Shown here: positions 8,332 through 17,729 of the stretch, piece by piece
Numbering within the stretch: position 1 is the stretch's first letter
Layout: every line of letters starts with the position of its first letter
Assembly (NCBI RefSeq): GCF_046054165.1
Contig: NZ_JBFNXK010000019.1
Span: 15,986 to 79,985, forward strand
Length of the DNA stretch: 64,000 nt
Direction: 5' to 3'
DNA from: Celerinatantimonas sp046054165
Lineage (GTDB): Bacteria; Pseudomonadota; Gammaproteobacteria; Enterobacterales; Celerinatantimonadaceae
Notes under the pieces: model-generated
The model's database searches: none
Told to the model about the DNA's origin: nothing
Seen by the model: only the letters and a program-made list of their open reading frames with translations
Position numbers and translations under genes: made by a program

Positions 8332-9384
8332 ATGAATAAATGGATGATGACGCTCGGCGCTCTGTCGTCGCTTTGCACTACTCAACTCGCTTTTGCGAAT
8401 ACGAACCTTCAGCCACTCATTCAGAAAGCCCAACAGGAAGGCGCTGTCGTCAGTGTCGGAATGCCAGATAGCTGGGCTAACTGGAAAGATACCTGGCGCG
8501 ATTTAGCGAGTAAATATGGCCTGAAACATCAGGACACCGACATGAGCTCTGCTCAGGAGATCGCAAAATTTGCAGCGGAAAAACAACATGCCACCGCGGA
8601 TATCGGCGATATCGGCTTTGCATTTGCCCGGGTCGCGAAAGCCAAAGGAATTTTGCAACCCTACAAACCCAGCCACTGGAAAGATATTCCCAACTGGGCG
8701 AAGGACAAAGACGGCTACTGGGCTTTAGGATATACAGGAACCATCGCTTTTATCATCAACAACAATCTGGTTAAAAATCCCCCACATAGTTGGCATGACT
8801 TAATTAACGGAAAATATCGAGTCACCATTGGTGATGTCGGCTCTGCCGCACAAGCGAATAATGCCGTTTTGGCCGCAGCGATTGCCAATGGCGGCGATGA
8901 AACCAACATCAAACCGGCGTTAACTCTCTTTGCAACACTTGCTAAACAAGGACGCCTCTCCCTCAATGATCCCAGTATTGCCAATCTCGAAAAAGGCGAA
9001 GTCGCTGTAGGTGTGATGTGGGATTTCAATGCATTGAACTATCGCGATAAAATAGACCGCAGTCGCTTTACGGTACTTATCCCTTCAGATGGTTCGGTGA
9101 TCTCCGGCTATACCACGATCATTAATAAATATGCCCCTCATCCAAACGCTGCCAAACTAGCCCGCGAATACATTTTTAGCGATGCCGGTCAGATTAACTT
9201 AGCCCGAGGCTATGCTCGTCCAATTCGAACTCAGATTGCGTTACCGGATGATGTTAAAGCGAAATTACTACCGAATGATGAATATAAAAATGCCAAGCCG
9301 ATTCATGACTTCAAAGCCTGGCAGAAAACCGCCCGACATCTGCCTCAGCTATGGCAAAGTCAGGTCTTAATCTATCAGCAGTAG
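8332..9384 (+). CDS. ABC transporter periplasmic substrate-binding protein
   Basis: A 350-residue class-2 (iron/spermidine/AEP type) binding protein. A signal peptide spans about residues 1-22 (ending ..QLAFA-N). The body shows the binding-protein pattern, for example GYWALGYTGTIAFIINNN and GVMWDFNALNYR. It opens a six-gene cassette with permeases, ATPase and two hydrolases. Binding proteins of this fold serve Fe3+, thiamine, polyamines and 2-aminoethylphosphonate; the hydrolases next to it favour a phosphorus-containing ligand. The start follows an AGGAGA site. Expression is probably controlled by the divergent UTRA regulator. Confidence 0.85.
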   Translation: MNKWMMTLGALSSLCTTQLAFANTNLQPLIQKAQQEGAVVSVGMPDSWANWKDTWRDLASKYGLKHQDTDMSSAQEIAKFAAEKQHATADIGDIGFAFARVAKAKGILQPYKPSHWKDIPNWAKDKDGYWALGYTGTIAFIINNNLVKNPPHSWHDLINGKYRVTIGDVGSAAQANNAVLAAAIANGGDETNIKPALTLFATLAKQGRLSLNDPSIANLEKGEVAVGVMWDFNALNYRDKIDRSRFTVLIPSDGSVISGYTTIINKYAPHPNAAKLAREYIFSDAGQINLARGYARPIRTQIALPDDVKAKLLPNDEYKNAKPIHDFKAWQKTARHLPQLWQSQVLIYQQ

Positions 9385-9393
9385 AGGCCTGTG

Positions 9394-10224
9394 ATGTCCA
9401 ACTCTGTAATCTATATTATCATTGATGGATTAAGTGATCAGGTAGCCCGACAACAGATGGGCTATCTGTTTGCCTTAACGGAAGCCGGTCAGGCCAGCTA
9501 TTACACGCTGCAATGTGAGCTGCCTTCGCTATCCCGACCTTTATATGAGTGTCTGCTCACCGGTGCCACACCGGTCGAAAGCGGTATCGTCCACAATGGC
9601 GTTCAGCGCCGCTCGAATCAAGTCAGTTTGTTTGATCTGGTGCGCTCGACGCAGAAAACAACTGCGGCAGCGGCTTATCACTGGTTCAGCGAATTATACA
9701 ATCGCTCCCCTTATTCAGCGCGCCGGGATCGTTTTACGCATGATCCAACGTTAGCCATTCAGCACGGGATTTTTTATCATCAGGATCACTATCCAGATGA
9801 ACATGTGTTTCTGGATGCGGACTATTTGCGCTGCCAATACCAGCCGGATTTACTGCTGATCCATCCGATGAATATCGATGATGCCGGTCATCATTTTGGT
9901 CTTGATTCCAGTGAATACCGCAATCAGGCTCGGCAAACTGATTTACTGTTATCTCACTATCTACCGGAATGGATGGCTGAAGGTTACCAAATTATCATCA
10001 CCGCCGATCATGGCATGACAGCCGATAAAATGCATGGCGGTCGGCAACCCTGCGAACGGGAAGTGCCCCTTTTTGTCATCGGGGATCACTTCAGCCACAA
10101 CCTGGATATTGTGCCACGGCAAAAAGAACTCTGTGGTTGTATTGCTTCACTCATGGGGATCGCAAATCACCATAAACCCATCTGTAAAGCATTGCTCAAG
10201 GAGACCTTATGCCTCGATGGATAA
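9394..10224 (+). CDS. Alkaline-phosphatase-superfamily phosphodiesterase/phosphatase
   Basis: A 276-residue enzyme of the nucleotide pyrophosphatase/phosphodiesterase branch. The two-metal site is visible: the first aspartate in YIIIDGLSD, a candidate nucleophile Ser in ELPSLSRP, Asp/His in NIDDAGHHFG, the ADHGM pair and a final histidine in MHGG. No signal peptide is seen, so it acts in the cytoplasm on an imported substrate. ATG 9394 is preferred over GTG 9391 because AGAGG lies 6 bases before it. Phosphonoacetate hydrolase and glycerophosphodiesterases share this fold. Its place between binding protein and permease implies it works on what the transporter brings in. Exact specificity is open. 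Confidence 0.82.
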   Translation: MSNSVIYIIIDGLSDQVARQQMGYLFALTEAGQASYYTLQCELPSLSRPLYECLLTGATPVESGIVHNGVQRRSNQVSLFDLVRSTQKTTAAAAYHWFSELYNRSPYSARRDRFTHDPTLAIQHGIFYHQDHYPDEHVFLDADYLRCQYQPDLLLIHPMNIDDAGHHFGLDSSEYRNQARQTDLLLSHYLPEWMAEGYQIIITADHGMTADKMHGGRQPCEREVPLFVIGDHFSHNLDIVPRQKELCGCIASLMGIANHHKPICKALLKETLCLDG

Positions 10225-11048
10225 TCCAGTGGCGACCCGCGCTGTTTATGCTGCCGATGCTGATGTTACTGGCACTCTTTCAATTAGCCCCGCTGGTGTG
10301 GGTTTTAATTCATAGCCTGCTGGATGATGATGCTCAATTCTCCTGGATCCACTATCACGATATTCTTGCCTCTCCGTTTTACCGGCAAGCGTTTATGCAT
10401 AGTCTCTGGATCTCGGTCTTCTCCAGCCTGATCGGTTTAATCATCGCAACCATCGGCTGTGCCTCGCTTCGACATACTCAAGGACGTTTGCGCCAGCTAT
10501 TGCTCGCGTTTACCAATATGACCAGCAATTTTGCCGGAGTTCCATTGGCTTTTGCTTTCATTATCATTCTTGGGTTCAATGGCATGATGACGTTGATCCT
10601 CCGCCGTATCGGTTGGATCGATGACTTTAATCTCTATTCCAGTCATGGCCTGATGCTGATCTACAGTTACTTTCAGATCCCGCTGGCCATTTTACTGCTC
10701 TATCCGGCATTTGATGTTCTTAAAGATGAATGGGCTGAATCCGCCGGACTACTCGGAGCATCACGTAGTTACTACTGGCGAAAAATTGCGCTTCCGGTTC
10801 TGGCACCCGCGCTACTTGGAACCTTCATCATTTTGTTAGCCAATGGCATGGGCGCTTACGCCACCGCTTATGCGCTAACCTCGGGGAACTACAATCTAGT
10901 CACGATTCGAATCGCCAGTTTAGTCTCCGGCGATCTCTATCTGGAACCTAATCTGGCAGCCTCGATGTCGGTGCTACTGGTCATACTGCTAACGCTGGTC
11001 GCCTGCATCAATCAATGGCTACTGAAAAGGAGCTATCATGCCGAATAA
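10209..11048 (+). CDS. ABC transporter permease (first of pair)
   Basis: A 279-residue inner-membrane permease of the binding-protein-dependent type with about six membrane segments. The coupling-loop region reads EWAESAGLLGASRSYYWRKIALP, close to the EAA...G motif. It overlaps the upstream hydrolase gene by 16 bases and the next permease by 11, so the genes are translationally coupled. AAGGAG precedes the start. It forms a heterodimer with the following gene product. Confidence 0.9.
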   Translation: MPRWIIQWRPALFMLPMLMLLALFQLAPLVWVLIHSLLDDDAQFSWIHYHDILASPFYRQAFMHSLWISVFSSLIGLIIATIGCASLRHTQGRLRQLLLAFTNMTSNFAGVPLAFAFIIILGFNGMMTLILRRIGWIDDFNLYSSHGLMLIYSYFQIPLAILLLYPAFDVLKDEWAESAGLLGASRSYYWRKIALPVLAPALLGTFIILLANGMGAYATAYALTSGNYNLVTIRIASLVSGDLYLEPNLAASMSVLLVILLTLVACINQWLLKRSYHAE

Positions 11049-11820
11049 ATTCACGTGGGGACTTTATCATCGGTTCGTGTTGATACTGATCGGATTCATA
11101 TTACTGCTGCCTCTTTTAGCCACTGCGATCTATTCACTTTGCCAACAATGGGGAGCGACTATTTTACCTTCCGGATTTACCCTTTCGTGGTATCAACAGC
11201 TCTGGCAGGATCCGCGCTTTCTCATCGCATTGGGACACTCACTGCTGATTTGCCTGGGTACACTGATCATCAGTGCCGTATTGATTGTCCCTGCCGTGTT
11301 TGTGGTTTTTTATTACTATCCCAAACTCAACACCCTGATGACCGTTTTTACGCTGCTTCCTTTTGCCATTCCTCCGGTGGTTTCATCCGTCGGCCTGCTC
11401 CAATTGTACGCGGACGGCCCCTTACCCATCACCGGGACTCCATGGGTTTTAATCGGATGCTATTTCACCATTGCCTTACCTTTTATCTATCACGCTGTCC
11501 GTAATAATCTGCGGGCGTTAGATCTACACTCTCTCATGGATGCCGCCCAGTTGCTGGGCGCCAATAGCATTCAAGCATTCATTAAAGTTATTTTACCGAA
11601 TATTCGTAAAGGTTTATTGTCATCGCTATTTTTGTCGTTCTCTTTTTTAATCGGGGAATTTGTTTTTGCCAACCTTCTGGTCGGAACCCGTTATGAAACG
11701 CTGCAGGTTTATCTGTACAACATGCGCCAAACCAGTGGTCACTTTACTTCAGCGCTGGTGATCTCTTATTTTACCATTGTGTTGCTGCTCACCTTAGCCG
11801 CGACCCGTTTTAACCGTTAG
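11038..11820 (+). CDS. ABC transporter permease (second of pair)
   Basis: A 260-residue permease with six predicted membrane segments and an EAA-like loop (DAAQLLGANSIQAFIKVILP, about 160-180). It overlaps the preceding permease gene by 11 bases and carries AAAGGAG before its ATG. Together with the other permease and the ATPase it completes an importer of the PotBC/PhnUV type. Confidence 0.9.
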   Translation: MPNKFTWGLYHRFVLILIGFILLLPLLATAIYSLCQQWGATILPSGFTLSWYQQLWQDPRFLIALGHSLLICLGTLIISAVLIVPAVFVVFYYYPKLNTLMTVFTLLPFAIPPVVSSVGLLQLYADGPLPITGTPWVLIGCYFTIALPFIYHAVRNNLRALDLHSLMDAAQLLGANSIQAFIKVILPNIRKGLLSSLFLSFSFLIGEFVFANLLVGTRYETLQVYLYNMRQTSGHFTSALVISYFTIVLLLTLAATRFNR

Positions 11821-11829
11821 GGCTATCTG

Positions 11830-12849
11830 ATGCATCCTGTTTCTATTTGCCATTTAAAGAAAAGCTTCGCTGATAAAATCGTATTCAACGATATCAATCT
11901 GACCATTGACGAAGGTGAATTTTTGACGCTACTAGGTCCTTCCGGATGTGGTAAATCGACCCTGCTGCGATCACTGGCCGGATTAACCTCTATTGATAGC
12001 GGTGAAATTTACATTGGTGATCAACCGATTACCCATATGCCGGTTCAAAAACGAGGCATTGGGATGGTCTTTCAAAGCTATGCTTTGTTTCCGAACCTTA
12101 ACGTATTTGACAACATCGCTTTCGGACTCAAGCTTCAGGGGCTCGACAGTCAAACCATCCGCACTCAGGTCCAAGAAATTCTGGAGCTGGTCGAATTAAC
12201 CGACTTTCAAAACCAATTTCCGAAAGAGCTTTCCGGTGGCCAACAGCAACGTGTGGCTCTCGCGCGTTCACTGGTCGTGCGCCCCAAAGTTCTGCTTTTG
12301 GATGAACCTTTGTCGGCACTGGATGCCCGGATCCGCAAACATCTGCGCGAGCAAATCAGGGCAATTCAGCAGGAACTGAAATTGACCACCATCTTTGTGA
12401 CTCATGATCAGGAAGAAGCTCTCACCCTGTCGGATCGCATTGCACTGATGCATCAAGGCGAAATTATTCAGTGTGATGCGCCAGAACAGCTTTATCTCGA
12501 TCCGATCAATCAATTCGCCGCCAGTTTCATGGGGCAATATAATTTGCTGGATCCTCAACAGGCATCGCAATTAACCGGTCAGAACTACCCAGGTGTGGTC
12601 GCCATTCGCCCTGAATCAATCTATTTTGAAGAGTCTGGTCGGACCTATCCGGATCATTTTACGACGCCACTGAAAGCTTCAGTTCTCAATCATCAGCTAT
12701 TAGGTTCCGTGATCCGCTACCAGGTCAACTGTCACCAGACCCAGCTCACGGTCGATCTACTGAACCGACGAGCCGAACGGCTGTATGCACCGGGAACATA
12801 TGTGAATCTTCGGATTGATTGTTCGACAATCCGGGCCCTAAAAGCGTGA
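11830..12849 (+). CDS. ABC transporter ATPase (importer, TOBE domain)
   Basis: A 339-residue importer ATPase with all motifs intact: Walker A GPSGCGKST, Q-loop MVFQSYALFPN, signature LSGGQQQRVALARSL, Walker B VLLLDEPLSALD and switch histidine VTHDQEEAL. Residues from about 240 form a TOBE-type regulatory domain. It starts 9 bases after the second permease gene. The family includes PotA, FbpC and PhnT; the energised substrate is set by the binding protein at 8332. Confidence 0.92.
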   Translation: MHPVSICHLKKSFADKIVFNDINLTIDEGEFLTLLGPSGCGKSTLLRSLAGLTSIDSGEIYIGDQPITHMPVQKRGIGMVFQSYALFPNLNVFDNIAFGLKLQGLDSQTIRTQVQEILELVELTDFQNQFPKELSGGQQQRVALARSLVVRPKVLLLDEPLSALDARIRKHLREQIRAIQQELKLTTIFVTHDQEEALTLSDRIALMHQGEIIQCDAPEQLYLDPINQFAASFMGQYNLLDPQQASQLTGQNYPGVVAIRPESIYFEESGRTYPDHFTTPLKASVLNHQLLGSVIRYQVNCHQTQLTVDLLNRRAERLYAPGTYVNLRIDCSTIRALKA

Positions 12850-12904
12850 TTTTACAGACGATTGATGATAAAAATGCAGTTCTTATCAGGAAGACAACTT
12901 TATT

Positions 12905-13585
12905 ATGCCTACTAATTCATTAACAATTTTTGACTTGGATGACACCCTGCTCAATGGCGACACCATGGCCTTATGGCATCGTTACATTGTCAAACAACAG
13001 CTTGTTGATCATTCGGACCAGTTTTTAGCTCAAGATCGGGAATACGAAGCGGCCTATCGCAATGGCACTCTGGATATGCAAGCTTATCTTAATTTCAGTT
13101 TAGAGCCACTGCAATCATATGCTGCCGAGCAAGTCGACCAGATGGTGCAGGAATTTATTCAGCAAACCATTACACCGTTGCTCTATCCTCAGGCATTTAA
13201 GTTAATGGCAGAGCTACGGCAGAAGCATCACCAATTGCTGGTGATTTCAGCAACGGTCGATTTTATTGTCAGACCTGTGGCCAAACTGTTCGATATTCAG
13301 GATGTCTTGGCAATCAATGTCGCTCGCCAACATGGCCGCTATACACCTCAGATTATCGGCACGCCGTCTTTTCGGGAAGGAAAGATCATTCGCTTGCAAC
13401 AATGGCTAACCCAACAATCGGAACAGCCGGAGGATCTGCATTTTTACTCAGATTCCATCAATGATCTACCGTTATTGGAACAGGTCGACCATCCTTATGT
13501 CGTCAATCCGTGTCAACCTCTAGCTGATATCGCCAATAAACGGGGATGGCCCGTTCTGGAATGGCAACTCGGAAACGCTGAATAA
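12905..13585 (+). CDS. HAD-IB family phosphatase
   Basis: A 226-residue haloacid-dehalogenase hydrolase of the phosphoserine-phosphatase-like IB group. Motif I is FDLDDTLLNGD, motif II is LLVISAT, a lysine lies in REGKI, and motif IV is YSDSINDLPLLE. It acts on a small phosphomonoester in the cytoplasm. It lies 55 bases after the ATPase gene with an AGGAAG site and is the last cassette gene, so it probably removes phosphate from a product formed by the phosphodiesterase-like enzyme. That two-step scheme is inference. Confidence 0.85.
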   Translation: MPTNSLTIFDLDDTLLNGDTMALWHRYIVKQQLVDHSDQFLAQDREYEAAYRNGTLDMQAYLNFSLEPLQSYAAEQVDQMVQEFIQQTITPLLYPQAFKLMAELRQKHHQLLVISATVDFIVRPVAKLFDIQDVLAINVARQHGRYTPQIIGTPSFREGKIIRLQQWLTQQSEQPEDLHFYSDSINDLPLLEQVDHPYVVNPCQPLADIANKRGWPVLEWQLGNAE

Positions 13586-13648
13586 ATTCCTGTGCTCTTA
13601 TGGGCTTTCCATCGCCCGATTTGATAAGAGCGAGCCGTGAGCCAAAGT

Positions 13649-13679
13649 GGTGGTTTAATCTAAACCCGATTAAACCACC
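13649..13679. terminator. Inverted repeat between convergent genes
   Basis: GGTGGTTTAATC (13649-13660) and GATTAAACCACC (13668-13679) form a perfect 12-base stem with a 7-base loop between the convergent HAD and MFS genes. No T-run follows on either strand, so it is a terminator-like hairpin of uncertain strength. Confidence 0.55.
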
Positions 13680-13702
13680 CACGTTCGACGATTCTACGCT
13701 GA

Positions 13703-14917
13703 TTATCCTTCTACAGCTGGTGCATTTTGATCCATTTTCGCAACTCTGGGTTCGCGAGCGAAGATTAAAACAATCACACACGCAAATATCGCTAAAAAGC
13801 CATAGCCTAAGGCAACGTGGAACAGATCCATATAATGAGACATCTGACCCGCAATGAAATTCGGAACAGCGGCTCCCGTGTACGACGTTGCATAGATTAA
13901 GGATAACACGCCGGTACGTTCTTTGGTCGAAACCCCAACTAACAACGAACCGACACTCCCGGTGAGTACAATCCCCTGAGCGATCCCGGCCAAGACACTG
14001 GCGATTAAAAAGTAACTAATGGTCGATGATTTAATCGATGCAAGGACTCCGATTAAAAACAATACGAATAACACCATCCCCACCCGCTGGGCTTTGGCAG
14101 GTGTCAGCCGTGCTGACAGAGGCCCACCGAGTGCGCTCGGAAGCATATATGAAGAGAACACGATGGCGCCGGTCAGCGTGCTACTCGAACCAAGCGCTCC
14201 CGCAGAGATAGTTGGACCATAGGCCTGAAAAAAGCCACCCACCGCCCATGTGGCAACAAATGTACACGCCGCAATCGGATACACTCGCCGATCTTTAGGC
14301 ATTGAAAACCGAGGGCGAAGAGACGCCAGAAGCCCCGGAGCGCGCCGAACGGTTTCTTTGCTAAAAGCAATCAGTAAGCCGCAAATGACCAACCCAAACA
14401 TCACCACGATATAACAGATAATTCTGGGGTATGCCCCGTATTCGACCTGAGCTCCGGAAGCAATAGCACCTAAAGTCAAACCGACCATGGGCGTATTGCT
14501 GACAATAGCGGCCGGAAGCCAAGAGGGTAACGAGACCGCATTATCAATAATAAAAGCGGTCATGGTGCTAGAGGCCAGACCACAGGCGAGCCCCAATAGA
14601 AACCGCCCGAGGATCAAAGGCATCGCGCCATTCACATTAAGCAAAATGATGTCGGCGACAATACACAATAAGAAAACAAGAAAAATAACGGGTTTTCTTC
14701 CCAAATGATTGGAGATTCGCCCAAAGATCAGCAGCGCCGTAACCGCTCCGACAAAATACACAACAGCCGTCAACGCTAGATCATTATAACTTAACCCCTC
14801 AGAACGACGATAAATCTCGTAAAGAGGGATCGGAGTCGCCGAAGCCGCAAATGTCATCAATAGTGACAATGTTGAGGCCCAAAACCCCATATTTTTGTTT
14901 ACATTTTTCATCATCAT
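13703..14917 (-). CDS. MFS transporter
   Basis: A 404-residue major facilitator with about 12 membrane segments. The loop between segments 2 and 3 carries GRISNHLGRKPV, the classical MFS signature (GxxxDxxGRK form, with N for D). The central loop holds basic residues (RRAPGLLASLRPRF). The substrate is unknown; drug/proton antiport and sugar efflux are both possible. The start has several tandem ATG codons (MMMK). It is transcribed away from an AT-rich spacer of 370 bases and sits next to an alcohol dehydrogenase gene on the same strand. Confidence 0.88.
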   Translation of the reverse strand: MMMKNVNKNMGFWASTLSLLMTFAASATPIPLYEIYRRSEGLSYNDLALTAVVYFVGAVTALLIFGRISNHLGRKPVIFLVFLLCIVADIILLNVNGAMPLILGRFLLGLACGLASSTMTAFIIDNAVSLPSWLPAAIVSNTPMVGLTLGAIASGAQVEYGAYPRIICYIVVMFGLVICGLLIAFSKETVRRAPGLLASLRPRFSMPKDRRVYPIAACTFVATWAVGGFFQAYGPTISAGALGSSSTLTGAIVFSSYMLPSALGGPLSARLTPAKAQRVGMVLFVLFLIGVLASIKSSTISYFLIASVLAGIAQGIVLTGSVGSLLVGVSTKERTGVLSLIYATSYTGAAVPNFIAGQMSHYMDLFHVALGYGFLAIFACVIVLIFAREPRVAKMDQNAPAVEG

Positions 14918-15287
14918 TCTCTAAATTTCGGAGACTATATCCTTTAAGGACTGTTGATCTTTCCGGGGTGAATTTTGTGCAAATAAAACGCCTTAAACGT
15001 TATATCCTTTGAGGTTTGACTCATGAATGCTCATCGAATATATGCTATTTAAGACGCATTTAAATTAAATCTAATGAACTATCAGTAGATTAATAAATCA
15101 GTACTTCATTATTTATTCGTCGACCAAGTTAAAAATAAAAATGATATCCAAATTCTATTTATCACTCACAATTGAGAACAGATGAATACAGTCAAAACAA
15201 CCCTAAATAAATATAATTAAGCTATTCAAACTAATTTGAATGTTATTTCATCTGTACTCTCAAAACTTCTAAATATATGGAGTCTAA
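14918..15287. other. AT-rich intergenic stretch, 370 bases
   Basis: It lies between the MFS gene and the alcohol dehydrogenase gene, both on the minus strand, and must carry the MFS promoter. I see no gene. CTGTTGATCTTT at 14951-14962 is one of four near-identical 12-mers in intergenic regions of this window, possibly a remnant of an insertion-sequence end. Confidence 0.5.
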
Positions 15288-16436
15288 TTAAAGTGCTTTT
15301 GTTAGTATTTCTTTAATAATATCTTTGGTGTAAATATGCTCTAGGGCGAAAAACGGCGCATTACCAAGTGCTTTTTCGACAATATCATCGATATCTGACG
15401 CTTTGATGTTCACTTGAGAAAGACGTGTTGGGGTCCCTATTTGGTTAAACCAATTTTCCAGTGCGCTAATGCCTTCTTCAGCACTCACTTTACCAAAAAT
15501 CTTAGCGGCAAAGCGCTCAAATTGAGTTCTGTTTTGAGAACAATACCATCTCATCCATGACGGCATCACAATGGATAATCCGGCACCATGAGGCACATGA
15601 TGTATTCCCGCAATAGCCATTTCTATCATATGGTTTGGCAAAGAGATCCCTGCCGTTCCGGGCATGGTTGATCCATTCAACGCTTGAGTCGCCGCCCACG
15701 CAAATTCGGCTCGGGCATTGTAATCATTAGGATCGTTTAACAAAACTTCCGTCGTTTCAATCACTGTTCTGATATTGGTTTCAACATAAGAAGCTGTGAT
15801 ATTTGGATAATATGATGCGGTGAAATATCCTTCAATTGAATGTGCAATCACATCAGAGGCTGAATAAACAAGATAATCTCGGGTAACCGTTTTTTGCAGA
15901 TCTGGATTGATGATCGACACTTTGGGATATAAACAAGGATCTTTAATCAAGAATTTTTCACTGGTTTTTTCATTGGTTACCGCCGCACCACAGTTCATTT
16001 CACTGCCGGTTGCCGCTAAGGTCATGACCGTAAATACCGGTAGCGCCGTACTAAATGATGCTTTCGGATTAAACAAATCCCATACATCGCCATCGTATAC
16101 TACGCCGGCTGCAATGATTTTAGCGCTATCGGCCACTGAACCGCCACCCACACCTAAGATAGCATCGACCTTATGCTCCCGAGCGACCTCAATCCCTTCA
16201 TAAATTTTAGATAAAACCGGGCTGCTAATCACGCCCCCCAAAGCCACGAATTCAATATTTTTTTCTTTAAGACTATGGGTCACTGCATCAAATAATCCAT
16301 TATTTTTAATACGTTCACTTCCATAGAGTAATAGAACTTTTTGAATGCCTGCGTCAGCAACATATGTCCCGATCGTCCCTTCGGTATCATGTCCAAACAC
16401 GAGTCTGGTCGGATTGTAAGATATAAAATTCTTCAT
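15288..16436 (-). CDS. Iron-containing alcohol dehydrogenase
   Basis: A 382-residue group III (Fe-ADH) NAD(P)H-dependent alcohol dehydrogenase, close in length to YqhD and butanol dehydrogenases. The nucleotide-binding stretch is GVGGGSVADSAK (about 95-106). Metal ligands are visible as the Asp and His of SDVIAHSIEGY and the histidines in MIEMAIAGIHHVPHGAG. It would reduce aldehydes to alcohols in the cytoplasm. GGAGGA precedes the ATG. It looks monocistronic with AT-rich spacers on both sides; its coding sequence is also more AT-rich than that of its neighbours, consistent with later acquisition. Confidence 0.9.
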   Translation of the reverse strand: MKNFISYNPTRLVFGHDTEGTIGTYVADAGIQKVLLLYGSERIKNNGLFDAVTHSLKEKNIEFVALGGVISSPVLSKIYEGIEVAREHKVDAILGVGGGSVADSAKIIAAGVVYDGDVWDLFNPKASFSTALPVFTVMTLAATGSEMNCGAAVTNEKTSEKFLIKDPCLYPKVSIINPDLQKTVTRDYLVYSASDVIAHSIEGYFTASYYPNITASYVETNIRTVIETTEVLLNDPNDYNARAEFAWAATQALNGSTMPGTAGISLPNHMIEMAIAGIHHVPHGAGLSIVMPSWMRWYCSQNRTQFERFAAKIFGKVSAEEGISALENWFNQIGTPTRLSQVNIKASDIDDIVEKALGNAPFFALEHIYTKDIIKEILTKAL

Positions 16437-16813
16437 AATTATTCCTCCACGATTGAACCTATAGAATAATTTTACTGCTAAAGCGAACCGTCACAGTTGA
16501 ACAATGATCTGAGATGTTTGCCTAATCCACTCACGGCTGACCCAGCCCTGATTAATAATTTTTTCTTCTGACAATACGACAGCATTTGATTTTTTGATGT
16601 GTAGTATTTAAGTCAGTATCAAGCTTTATGTATGTGGATTATTTTCATCAGTGTTTCATTTTCTATGACTTTATTAAAAATGAAAATAATGATGCGAGTC
16701 ATCTTCATCACAAAGCTCTTTTATGAAATGGATTTAGTTTAACGGCAGCCTTGAACCATAGAATTGAATAGTTCTCTATTTATAAAAATCAATCAAATTC
16801 AAATAGTTATATA
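16437..16813. other. AT-rich intergenic stretch, 377 bases
   Basis: No gene is visible. It contains the promoter region of the minus-strand alcohol dehydrogenase at its left end and the 3' end of the P-loop gene at its right. I see no clear terminator, repeat or RNA structure. Confidence 0.45.
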
Positions 16814-17350
16814 TTATTTATTTAAAAAATGTAACATGAATTGGACTCGCTCACCTACAGACACCTTCGGAACTTCAATCAATCGGTAGCCAAATTGGTT
16901 ATACGCTTTAACCATTTCTTGATACGTAGCAACCGCCTCGTCGAAATTCTGCTTGCGCTCTTGATCGTTGATAAAAATGGATGCCCAAGGGGGAAAAATA
17001 AATACATTCTGACAATATTTTTGAGTATGACAATATGTGTGCAAAGATTTCGAAATGGGTAAGCACTCGAGCTTACTATATCCATAAACATCAATGAGGC
17101 TTCGGTCAAAGAAAACAAGTTCTTTTGACTTAACATAAGCTTGATAATGAGCAAGTTCTTCTCGCATCATTTCGTCACGAAACGCGACCTTATCATCCCA
17201 AGGCAGGGCATGCCCTCGACAAGCAACTTGCTGCTGGATGATACGACGACCGGTTTCCGGAACAGACAAGTAGCCAAGCCTATTTAATCGATGGATAACC
17301 GACGTTTTGCCCGTTCCGGGCCCTCCGGTCAAAATAATCAAATGATTCAA
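16814..17350 (-). CDS. Small AAA_28-type P-loop ATPase/kinase-like protein
   Basis: A 178-residue P-loop protein with Walker A GGPGTGKTS near the N terminus, PETGRRI, and a Walker B-like VFFDRSLIDVYGY. The pattern fits the AAA_28 family, related to small nucleoside-type kinases. The start is taken as TTG 17348-17350 because a perfect GGAGG lies 5 bases before it; the in-frame TTG four codons upstream would overlap that site. It is alone between long spacers. The substrate is unknown. Confidence 0.75.
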   Translation of the reverse strand: MNHLIILTGGPGTGKTSVIHRLNRLGYLSVPETGRRIIQQQVACRGHALPWDDKVAFRDEMMREELAHYQAYVKSKELVFFDRSLIDVYGYSKLECLPISKSLHTYCHTQKYCQNVFIFPPWASIFINDQERKQNFDEAVATYQEMVKAYNQFGYRLIEVPKVSVGERVQFMLHFLNK

Positions 17351-17729
17351 AGGAACCTCCAATAGGGATGATTATAAATATTGTTAATGATGTTCGAGTC
17401 ACGACTAACGGATAGCCAATCACAGACCATGCAAAATGGGAAAGTAGGACGCTTTATATGCTGGTTTGATTAAATGAATGTTTAAAAATAATCGAAAGGT
17501 CATACCCTGATATGTCAGAGTTACATCCAGAAAGGTGAGCGATAAAATGCTCTTATTGAGCCGAGAATTAGACGTTAGGGTTAAACATCTAATCTAAGGG
17601 GGAACATTCCCATTCTACCGTAGTTGAAAAGCGGTTACCAGCTTGGCACACTGTACGATTCAGCCACTTCATCCAAATATGACCGAATCGAATACAACCA
17701 TACTATGTCCAATATTATGCATCACTGCA
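17351..17729. other. Intergenic stretch, 379 bases
   Basis: It lies between the start of the P-loop gene and the end of modF. It holds the GGAGG site of the P-loop gene. No gene, tRNA or strong hairpin was recognised. Confidence 0.45.
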
